Shown: piece after piece, positions 13,701-25,700 of the stretch | How the letters are laid out: each line of letters opens with the position of its first letter | Position numbering within the stretch: the first letter of the stretch is position 1 | Origin: Prostheceraeus crozeri | Lineage: Eukaryota > Platyhelminthes > Polycladida > Euryleptidae | Reading direction: 5' to 3' | Length of the DNA stretch: 64,000 nucleotides | NCBI GenBank assembly: GCA_907163375.1 | Contig: CAJQUW010004624.1 | Location: 1-64,000 of the forward strand | The notes under the pieces: model-generated | Told to the model about the DNA's origin: nothing | What the model saw: the letters and a program-made list of their open reading frames with translations, nothing else | Database searches by the model: none | Program-made: the position numbers and the translations under genes

Positions 13701-16700
13701 TGCATCCACATAGGATATTCCGACGTGGGCAAAAATCAGGATGCTTCAACGTCGTTGCTAAGGTGAAAAAGTCAGAAAGTTGAAGCAAAGATAAATCGGC
13801 ATTTTAGAAACAATTTTTCTAAAATTCAATTGAAAACATCATCCATCTATCTATCTACATCCACATATGATCTTGTTAATGACTAACGCTTACTTTTCGT
13901 TAGCTGAATAATAGTGTGCTATTGAGCACATTTTCAAAAATGGAAGTTAATAACAAACAATTCTTAATCTGCTTCAGATATTACTAACAAAAAAGGTGGC
14001 AATATTGCAGCTGCATGTGTAATCCATGGACAGCATTTACGTGAATTGAATGCTGGACAATTGAAGGATATTATAACAAATTTCAAGGAAATAGTTTTTG
14101 CAAGAACAAGTCCACAACAGAAACTAATAATTGTTGAAGCATTTCAAAAGGCTGGAAAGATAGTAGCGGTAACAGGTGATGGGGTCAATGATTCCCCCGC
14201 TTTGAAGAAAGGAGATATTGGTAAGTCATCTCGCACTGTCTCATTTTTTTAATGATAATTCCAATCATGGCATTGTACGACTATGTGGTCACACATACTT
14301 AAAAGATGCACTTATACTCTTATTTCAAAATTTTGGACATAAGATTAAAAGCATACAGGATACTTGGACGTACAGCCTCTTGGCTTCAGGGCTACATGGG
14401 TAGGGCTACATTATGATGGCATTATTATAATACAGAAGCTGTTCCGAGCCAAATTGATGGGTCCTTTTATTGTGAAACGTAGTGATAAATTGACTGACAC
14501 ATTGTTCAGGCCATGTGGACTCCTAAATGTGTTGAATTCACAATAAGAAGTTTTCATAAAAGCCACTGGGTATTTACAAATTGATAAATTTCACGAGTCA
14601 AAATATTGTTTGTAAAACGTGTGAACAATACTTCAGTCAGCTTTGTAATCCGAGTTTGAATTTGGTTGAATGATTGATTTAGTAATTAGAGCGCTGTTCC
14701 CATAATAGTGCTGTTCTCTTACAGGGGTTTCATAATTTTGCTGTGTTTTTCAATGAAGTTCACTTCTGTACAACGGTTAGAAAAATAGCTATGAGACTTT
14801 AAGTCTCCTACATTTCGTTCTATTTGTTTTTTAAAGAAAATAATGTTGCTCAATTCATTCATTGAAACATCATGATACAGCTGAAGAACTTGATGAATAA
14901 TAATTTCGTGATATATAACGCGATTACTAAGCCACCAACGATAGTATAACATGCATACTGTGCAATGCTGTGCATTGTTTTGGTGAATAAAGCCTAGTAA
15001 ACACACGAATTGTGCAATATTATATGCATGCAATATTATTATTGTTATGATATAGCGTATTCACTATTTTGAAAGAGACTTTAGAGAGTTTGTAAATATG
15101 CATGTTGGTACAACTGTCAATGGTACTGAAATTAATAGTTTTTCTTCAGTAATTCATATCATCAATTTACAAAATATCAACCATGTGACCACCACGAGAC
15201 AATTTTCAACCTAGCCTATTGCGCTGCATCTTTCTCAGGCACTGGGAATGTTCGAACCAACAAAATGAACCTATGGAGAACATGCAAGAATTTTTTCTAG
15301 TCACAAGACAACCAGACCATCTTTTGAAAGCGCAAGTACACCACTACTTTATTGCAGGCACGTGAAAGGTGGATTGCATTCTGCAATGACTTAATGCAGC
15401 ACAGAAATCGACGCGCTTCGGACAACACGTACTCGGTGCTATTCATAATTATGTCTGAAGTAGTCATGCATCTTTACTTGACAAACGTTATCACCTATCA
15501 TCGTACTGAATATATTTTCTTTTACAGGAATCGCTATGGGCATTACAGGATCTGATGTTTCAAAGCAGGCAGCGGACATGATTCTTCTGGATGACAACTT
15601 TGCATCCATCGTTGTTGGCGTTGAAGAAGGAAGGTTGATCTTTGATAATCTGAAGAAATCCATCGCGTACACTCTTACTTCAAAAATACCTGAGGTTTCT
15701 CCATTTATCATTTACATAATTGCTGGAATACCATTGCCGCTAGGCACCGTTACTATTCTCCTTATTGATCTTGGAACTGACATGCTGCCCGCCATTTCCT
15801 TAGCTTACGAAACTGCTGAATCAGATATTATGCTGCGAAGTCCGAGAAATTCTGCAGTCGACAAGTTGGTCAACTACCGATTAATTTCACTCGCCTATGG
15901 CCAAATTGGCATGATGCAGGTAAGAGCAAAATTATCATAACAAGACATTTTGGTCCTTTTCATCTATTCATGCTAAGCGATTTGCTTTGCCTGGTGGACT
16001 GAGCAATCGGAATGTAGGTGGCTCGAATCTTACCACAAACAAAATAATCACGAAAGAAGAAAGAGCTGGAGCCCCCACAAATATCGGAGCTCCACTATTT
16101 TAGAGATCCTTTGTCTCTTGACGTTCCGAGTTGTCTTTGGGGACACACTCACCGCATTCTGATTTCCTTTGCTACTTATATTCGATGATTGCATTCTTTC
16201 AAGAACTGATGCAATTCATGATAAAACGATTCACTGCCAAAATTACTTCCTTCATGAGAACTACATATGTCGCTTTAACATGATTTTCTGTGTGATTATG
16301 AGTTCACATGTTTGTCCACGATGTAACTCTCTAAACACTTCTGTAAACAGAAGTTGCAGAACTCTACGCCTGTTCTGGGTATTTTTGAGGCTTGCTAAAA
16401 GGCTGCTATTCAGCTATCCTGACTCGTCAGACAGAAAACTCGATTAGGAGGAGGTGACGTCCGAAATTTCCATGAAACTGTTGGATCTTCAAGGGTCTTG
16501 AAAGGTTACGTTTGGAAATCAGTTGTGTCAGTTGTTTATGATAAAATATTTCTTGTGTGAATAGGTCCTGCCCTGTCACCCGGATGGTCATCACTTTCTG
16601 TTTGATGATGCTCTGCAGTCCAGTGGCGAAATATACCACAGATAGGACAACTTATAATTTTATGCTCCCAACAAAAGATATCTAAAATTGTACTTCAATG

Positions 16701-19700
16701 CATCTGACTATTATTCTTCTTTCGAAATCATGAATGAAAATTTGTTACAGTTGTCTCTTTTTCATCAAACACAATGTAATCTACGGACTCTATGCTACAG
16801 CTGACTCTATTGAGTGATAATCAGGGGACTACTTGTACGCGGTGAAATAATTGAAATTTCGATGTTTGCGAGAATTCTTGAACATGTTTAATGAAATGTT
16901 CCATAGCATCAAGAAGATATGTCTGTGTAGAGAAAATAACTGGTCACCGTAATAAAATATGCATGTCTTTGAATATCTGCTCTAATTCAGAACTATTTAA
17001 AAGCGAGCTCCAAGGATCCCGAGATGATCTCCTTCGCATGACGCAGTCTAACTTTTGAGTAACATTTGAAGTCTACTTATAGACCATTAGGATTTACAGT
17101 TGTAACTTTAGTTCTCTTTTATCCTTTGTAAATGCGTGTACTACTTAATTTTCTGCTTAATATGTTCTTGTTTTTTATTCATTTTTGTTTTCTAGCTAGA
17201 CAGGCTAGGTCTAGCTAGGTCTAATTTGAACAGCTGCCAACCTTAGCCAGTTGGTTACAGAAGCACCGGTCAGTTTTGATTTCGCCATCCGCCATCAGCA
17301 CGGCACATCAGAAACAGTGGAATCGCGCACGGTACAATTATGCAGAAAAAGAATTGCGCACACACAAAACCAAAAGTAGATAAAAATAAAGATAATATTC
17401 TGTCACGCTGTCAGTAGTAAGCCCGTCCCAAATTCAAGCACGGTGCGGTGCAACGATGAGTCATCATGCTGACTCAGCCCCGTGAACTTACGTGACCTTA
17501 GGTGATGACCTCGCGTGACCTTAGGTTACCGTTCCGCGTCATGAAATACGTGATGTGACTACTGCTGGTTTTATAAGTAGTGCTAAAAATGGAAAACTGT
17601 GAAGGCGTGATGTTTTACTGAGTGTATTGTGATGAGACTACAAGCAGAGGCAGGAGTGACCTTGACCTGACCTCTCCGTGAGAGAGGGTGAGACTACAAG
17701 CAGAGAAGGGATTTTGTCGAGGATGTAGCATGTTTTGCGTCATATTGTGTAGAAGTGGATGTCTTTTGTCCACCGTTACCACTGATCTCTGACTGTAGGA
17801 TGTCATGGGACACTATGTCATTAGATGCATGTGGTGAGAAGAGAAAAGGTCATTCGCCTCTCTTTCTCTCATCAGATGACTCCAAAAACCGGGTTTCCGT
17901 AGGACACCAAGGCAGATTTTTCGATTGCCGCACTCACCTAAGGTGTCAGAGTGAGTGGAGAGCCAGGAGATGTCCTGGATATCAGGCCATCGTAGTAGGC
18001 CTAAACTTTAAAGGCATGGTTCTCTGCTTGTAGCAATCGGATAGACTTCGTTCAAAGTTTGTTCGAGAGGTCATGATTCAGGTCAAGTCATAGACTACTT
18101 ATAAACGTTTTATAAGTAATGCAAAACTACCGAAAATTTAAATTCGTTATTTTTGGAGGTTTTCTGGGGTTTTGAACCTGCTGAAGTCAACCAAGGCATT
18201 TGTAAGTGTGTATGAGAGTTCTGATTGAACGAGCGAGGATTTCTACCTCATCAAACATCCACTATAAAGAAGAGAGTTAACTTTCATGGTCACATTTGCC
18301 TTTAGCAAGTGTCGGTGGCTCTGCTATCAGGCCAATTCCAAACCACTAAAATGGTGCATGGCAAGGAGAACTTCGGTATAATAATGTCCTGTCGATGGGC
18401 GATCTTTCGAGACGGCGGTGAGACCCGCAGTGATAAGTGCCGCATGGGGTTCAAACTTCCTTAATCCGACTGGCCAACGGTCGTTGTGGCTTCTATTCCT
18501 CTACGTAGCGCTTTGAACGTCAGGGCGACGCTTAGATATCTGTCACAGGTTTCCTTATAAATTCTCCATTGCACCGAGTGAGTCCTAACTCAAACAGCTG
18601 ACTTGTTATCGAGTCAAGGTATGACGTGTTCCAAAGGAAGGGACTGACTAAGTCTAAGGTTTCTCAAGTCAAAGGTTTCTAATTCTTATGTCTCAATGTG
18701 ACCGTCAGGGTTACCATCTGTCGAAGGTAATCTATCTCTATTGCACTGAGTGGAGAATCCGTTCTTTTAAGTTCTGTCTCACGGAGGGATGATCAAGCGG
18801 GGGACCACCACATGCAACACATGCTTCTCTCTTCTGTAGCAAGCAATCTCTTATCATGAAACGTTGTTGATAGGAATCACTATGTCATCCACACTTCAAC
18901 AGGATAGGAATGTTTTATAAAATCAAATTAAGGATGGAGAAAACTAACAAGCATGATAGAGTCAACATGAAAGACTCATTCAGTGTATAGAATAAAAGTT
19001 CAGTATTGAAAAGTAAAAATCAGTTGTGTAGGGCAAGAACATCCAGTGACAAATGATGTTTGTGAAACGCAACGTTGACTTTCATAAATTCTAAACGTAT
19101 AGTTATCCTTTTAAATAATTTTTGGTAGAGCAGAAAGGTTAAAGTGTTGTCATGAGTTTCAATGTGTTTTATAAAAGTATTAAGTGTTGTCATCAGTTTA
19201 AATGATTTTTGTAAAAGTGGAGACTTAAAACTGTAGTGATAGTGTTGTCATCAGCCTACATGATTTTTATAAGAGTAGATGTCAAGTGAAATGATTTTTA
19301 TAAAAGTCTAAACGCAAACGTTGAAATAAGTTTTGCAAGAAGTTAAAAACATTGACATGATTGTGTGAAAGTAGAGGCTTAGCGAACGTTGGAAACAGTT
19401 TTATGAGAGCAGTATGAGCAAAATGTTTCTGCAGTCAATGTTGTCAATGTACATCCATCTGGACAACACTACAGAGTTTTAGGAGGTTTTACTGCACTGT
19501 GCAGATTGTTTTGTTTCACATTGTTAAAAGGTTTTATAGTGAGTACTACAGTGTTGAATGTTTTATAAAACAAGGTAAAGTCTTGTCACAAACGTTGAGT
19601 GTGTGAGAGAATCTAGGGCTAGCAATAAGTTCCATGACATTCCTAAGTCCATCACATTGGTCATACCACACATCACAAGTCCTAAAATTCATCATCTGAA

Positions 19701-22700
19701 GGATAGGGTTCTCTACGATCGGATTTAGGGATTTAGGATTTCATATAACACAAGTGAATGTTGACCGTTAGATGAAACATGAAGTCTATCACGTTGGTCA
19801 TAATGTACATATGAGACAAATTATCAAGTCTTACCAGTCATTGAAATGAAAGATAAAGTATATTTCGCTACTGACAAAATATATGAATGAACAAGAGTTA
19901 TAAAACCGAAGTTAGATTTCACTGAGTCATCAACACTTGTGAAGGTGTACAAGTCATATCAAGCATATTCAACTGAGTGTCCATTCTTGACACCCATCAT
20001 CATTTGAAATTATTTGAAGATGAAAAGTTGCATTCGTTTCCCAACTTCATGGTTTGTAGCAAGAGACCTTGGCTATTCGTTGAAAGCTATAGAAAGTGTT
20101 ACAAATGTAAATGAAAATATTAAAGCTGGGGCTTTAGTTGAAAAACTAGTGGGTCTAGATGAGTATGCTATGAATCATCATTTGGATCGAAGTTGGATAG
20201 AGGATTTTTCCATCCTGCAATGTAATGATAGTGAAAATATGAGGATGAAATTGATGCTTTCTCTCACCAGGTCAGAGTACTTTAGCCATCTGCCACAAAC
20301 TACTTTATAAAATCTCCATTGCACTAAAGGTTGGTCTCAGGATATTTCCTATCAAACCCCTCTACAACCTGTGGGTCCTGCTATCAGGCCTCTTATTCCC
20401 TCTACTATCAGGGGTGGTGTTACTTTATCCATCCTCTGCTAAGAGATACTTTGCTATCAAATCACTCTAAGTTTCATGTCTCTGCTAATAGGTGAAATCT
20501 TGGCTGAGTTTCCACCCTCTGATATCAGAGGGTCTGCTATCAAATCACTTTATCCATTCTCTGCTAACAGAAGTGGCTTGCTATCAAGTCATTCTCACGT
20601 CTTGCCTACACTCAAAGTGTGCATGGTAAAGAGATGTTCGGTGTAATACTTCCTATCGACGGGCGTCCCTTTTGGGTGGCGATGGAATCCGCAGCGAAGA
20701 GTACCGCATGGGATATTCGGCAATTATAATCCTTGTTAAACCTCTCTGCGTCATGTTTGCAAGTGGTTGCCTTATCGTCTCAACGTAGTGCTCTGACCGC
20801 CAGGGTGACATTTAGCCATCTGTTGAAGGTTACTTTAAAACACCTCCATTGCACTGAGTGTTAAAAACGTTGACAACCTAAGTTGATGAGAATGACCCAA
20901 GAGTTCTTTTAAGAACTGTCTCTATCACGGAGACGAAAAGATGAATGGAATGAAAGGGAGATCACTCACGTACCAAATGCGAACATGAAACACTTCTCTC
21001 TTATTTAGTATGCAAGCTCTTCAAACCTCATACTCAGTCACATAACAATAACTGTTATGTATATCGTAACATCATCACATCATAACTGTAATGTATATCG
21101 TAGGTTTTATGAAAGGTGCTTACTGGAGTAAAATGTATAAAGATGCTTCACTTACGAACGTTATTTGTCTTGTGTTAAGACTGAAGATAGGAAAATGTTC
21201 CTACATCCGTACCGCAGTGTTTATCAGTACCACACTGTATCTCGTAGGGTTTATGAAATAAGAAGTCCTGTAGTGTTTTACTTCCTCACACATTACGAAT
21301 GTATGAGTTTAATATGTTCTGATGTGAAAACAGTGTTCACCACAGCACTAGAAAGTTTTATCGAAAAGGTTTTACTGCACAGTGTAGATTGTCTTGTAAC
21401 TTACTTTCACAGTGTTAGAAAGTTTTATGTTGAGTGGAGACAGTTGCCAAATGTTCCCTTATTAGAAAATTCGAACTCCATGACTGTTAGATTGCTGAAT
21501 ACTTCATCAGGTTTACTAAAATCAGTCTTCTACTGTAGTGAGACTGAGAGTTTAGAATGTTATATGAAAACAGTGTTCATCACAGCACTAGAAAGTTTTA
21601 GAAGGTTTTACTGCACTGTGTAGATTGTTTCACAGTGTTAAAAGGTCTTATAGTATGTACTACAGTGGTGAATGCTTTATAAAACCAGGTAAAGTCTTGT
21701 CACAAACGTTGAGTGTGTGAGGGTTAGCCATAAGTTCCATGACATTTAATCACGTCGATCCTAAAGTCCTAAAGTCCATAATCCAAGGGTAGGGTCATCT
21801 ACGGTTGGATTTAGGGATTTAGGGTTTTATATAACACAAATGAACCGTGAAACATGAAGTCTATCACGTTGTTCATATGACATGCATTATTAAGTACTGG
21901 TAGTCATCGAAATCAAAACCCAAGTCATCATGAATTGAACATGAAACCTATGAGATGGATAAGAATCATTGTTGATGTATGCATTATTTCATGACAGCAG
22001 AGTTTCAATCGTTTACAAGTCACAGGGATGAATGTGCATTCAGAGTTAACCAAACGCTGTTTATAAAGTGACATGTAATTTGCGACTAACACTTAGTCTA
22101 TCGGGTTTATCACTTGTGAATGACCAAGTGAGATTTACATGACATCGAATTAGGAAATGTCAACCAAGCGTCATATGAAAGTGTATAGAATCGATATTTT
22201 GTAAACTAACGTTTTTGGATGTGCTACACACCCTTGCTGTGCCTGAAGTTTTACAATGTCAAGTTCATTCTTGAACATGTCAATGACATGGATACATTCC
22301 TAAAGTCCATAATCCAAGGGTAGGGCTATCTACGGTTGGATTTAGGGATTTAGGGTTTTAGGATTTTATATAACACAAGTGAATGTTAACCGTGAAACAT
22401 AAAGTCTGTTACTCTTGGTCATAATGTACATATGAGACAAATTATCAAGTCTGAATGATAAAATGAAAAAAAATAAATGAAAGATGAAGTATAAAGTATA
22501 AAATAAAGTTAGAATCATTTCACTGTTTGTGACGTTAGAAATAAAGTTGAATTTTGTAAAGTTAGAATGAATGTTAGAATCATTTTAGTGATTGTAAAGT
22601 TACAGATAAAGTTGTTGTTTGTAATGTTAGGAATAATGTCTGATTCATTTCACTGTTTGTAAAGTTAGAAATAAAGTTGATGATTGTAAAGTTTGACTTA

Positions 22701-25700
22701 ATGTTAGAATCATTTCAGTGTTTGTAAGATAGGTGAAGCATAAAATAATGTTAGAATCATTTCAGTGTTTGTGAGATAGGTAAAGTATAAAATAAAGTCA
22801 CAAGCATTTCACTGTTTGTAAGATAAGTGAAGAATAAACTAAAGTCATAACCTTTCGCTGTTTGTAAGATAGGTGAAGTATAAAATAATGCTAGAATCAT
22901 TTCAGTGTTTGTAAAATTAGAAATGAAGTTGTTTGTAATGTTAGGAATAAAGCTAGAATCATTTCAGAGTTTGTAAGATAGGTAAAGTACAAAATAAAGT
23001 TGAATGTTCTGTAAACGGATGTTTTTAGATGTATGGATATGTTATGCACCTTTGCTGCGAATGAAGTCAACAATGCAATGTCAAGTACATTCTTGAACAC
23101 GTCAATGACATGGATGCATTCCTAAAGTCCATAATCTAGGGGTAGGGCTATCTACCGTTGGATTTAAGGATTTAGGGATTTAGGGTTTTATATAACACAA
23201 GTGAATGTTAGCCGTTAGTGTATAGTACATTAATTAACTTAACCATTTGTGAATGATATAGCTAAATTGCTGAAGTTCATAATCTGAGGGGTAGGGTTGT
23301 CTGCGGTTGAATTTAGGGATTTAGGGTTTTAGATAGCACAAATTAACGATCTCTTTTAGTGTAGAATACATGCAACACATGATGCATATGTTCGTTTTAT
23401 AAAATGACTTTGAATGTAAGACTCAATTTCATGGTAAAAGACAGGTTTCATGTCGTTGATAAGGGATAGTTACATACTCATTATGTTATACACTTTACAT
23501 TTGATGCAGTCAGCTGAAATGTGATTGATACATATTCAATAGAAGAGTTCAATACATTGTATGCATTCCAGTGATTGGAATAATAAGTGTGTAAAGAGTT
23601 GATTAGGAAAATATATAATAGTCAACGTATGAAAGTTTCTTGTTATGCAAGCTAGGAATATGCAAACATCATTCATTAGTCAGTGTTGTGCTTTAACATC
23701 CATGTTTTGTACAAGGTAGGATTCGTCGGATGTGTTATGACGAATGGTTGGATAAATTCATTAAGCTTTGAGTAACACAAACCAAGTATTAAAACGAAAA
23801 GCATAAGTGATAAAAAATTTGTGACATGAAAGACTTAAGTATATAATGCTAAACATAAGGTAATGATGATGGATGGAAATATGTGACGTAATTAATGTCT
23901 TGTCTCACATGTATTTACTTGTACGTTTGCTGTAATTATCATGGTGATAGAACTGTGAATCTCATCAGTATGACTTTTAGATGTGAAGCATCTTGGGACT
24001 CTAGGTAGACAATGACCAAAGAGTAAATAAAACGTAAGTGAAATACAGGGTCATACAGAGGTTTAGGATTCTACGACGTTTGTAGTGTTGATATGAATGT
24101 TGTTCAACAGATTGGAAGCGTTAAATGATCTGCTGATATATTTTACAGTAAACAAGAAAATCAGTGAGAGGAGTGATAGGAAAACGTCTTCAGAAATGCA
24201 GACAAGTGGAAACTCTACTAAATGACTACATGCACGGATATTATCATCCATCATCAAAGTGAATTTTGTTCAACAAGTTACATGAATGTTAAAAGTCGTA
24301 TGCTGACAGAGACATAAGTTTACTAAATTATACAGCAAAACTCCTAAATCACTAAAACCATAGGATAGTTTGTAAGGTAGCAGCCAAATGATGTCATTTG
24401 CCTCTTCTCATTTAGTATAGTGTTCATTAGATTCATGTATATATAAGTCGGCATTTTATTCTAAAACGCTCATACACGCATACACATACTCACACACATA
24501 CACACATACACGGAATTTGTACGCAAGGAGTATTTTACTAACTATGATGCTATACCTCTTGCAACATACAAAAATACTATCCATGATGTTTTCCTACTAT
24601 CATGCTCTATCAACACATTCCTTCAAATATAAAAAGAACCCAAGTTAGAAAGTCATAACACCTACCCAACCAGATACAAAGAAGAAAACACACACACAGG
24701 CAGACAGAGAAAGAGAATGTAAAGAAAAAAAAAGTAAAGGGAGAACTACCCTACTGACCAGATTTATTCTAATACATACACTCAACTTATTCTTCCCAAT
24801 GTGCATCCTATATTACACTACCCACTCCCAAACAACTGCAAGCCCTACCTAACAACCAACCTTGTGCAAGAAGAAAATAACAGACACCGGCGTACAGAAA
24901 GAGAATATAAAGAAAAAATATTAGATGGCAAAGTCCAACTGACCAGGTTGATAAGTATGTTGCTTCATGCGCATTATGAAAACATTTACGACATATACAC
25001 CGAGACTTAACACTATTTCTCGATATATCAACCTTCCATTTATGAATATCAATTCAACTATTCATTCAACATAACATACAATGTGAAGTCTATCAATGAT
25101 CAAGTCTTACTTGCATAAGCTTTCAGATGTAAATCAACTGTGATACTTAAACTTACAATTACATATAACAACTATTTCATGTGTTCTATCCTATACACTC
25201 AAAACCTGTAACGACATTTATTCTATTACACATTGAATCTGTAGACATGATGCATTACATTAAATCTTCGATATCAAATACTATCATAAAACCTTTAGCA
25301 GTAGCTTAAAACTTGTCCTGATTCCTACATTCATGTCATCAGTTATTCTTCTATCACATACTCATCAATATGAAAGGCTTTCATTTACTTAACTCTTCAT
25401 ATATTCGTGTCACTTAGTTGCTTTTGGAAATGGCTTTTCATGTACAGTTGGCACAACCCATACTCCAGTCATTGCATGCTATTCCTACTTTCGCACGCAT
25501 AGTGCCTTGTCTCCATCAACAAGTTACTTCTATATAACTTTTACATGAATTACGTTCATAAACCAGCATTCCTAATGCTGTGTGATTATATCTCGAAATG
25601 GTACTGTTGTTTATTCTAACTATGTCACTGATTCAAACAGTTTAGTACACTACCTATTCATTAAACTTTGCAATCTCAATCTTTACTTTCGTCGAATATG

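Larger units (their letters stand above)
17218..24370 (+). repeat. Left arm of the giant inverted repeat
   Basis: The outer end is at 17218. The inner limit is CCATAGGATAG ending at 24370, mirrored by CTATCCTATGG from 26233. Order inward: subterminal TGACCT/TGACCTTA sites (17480-17680), a 60-70-bp module (18511-18580 and 18697-18752), a 98-codon open frame at 20014, two more module copies (20281-20330 and 20791-20860), TTTAGGG units, a tandem array 22490-23010 and more TTTAGGG units. Confidence 0.9.

Noticed and set aside
21165-21623. 152-codon frame in the left arm (mirror at 29264-29710)
   Set aside because: It runs across repeated AAACAGTGTTCA(C/T)CACAGC segments of the arm, has duplicated peptide blocks for that reason, and shows no domain. 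The mirror copy is not independent evidence.
19677-23345. Interstitial telomere arrays
   Set aside because: Only two TTTAGGG blocks per unit, always within the same conserved non-telomeric context.
24801-25010. 69-codon frame in the giant element's centre as a transposase
   Set aside because: No catalytic motif, too short, compositionally like its surroundings.
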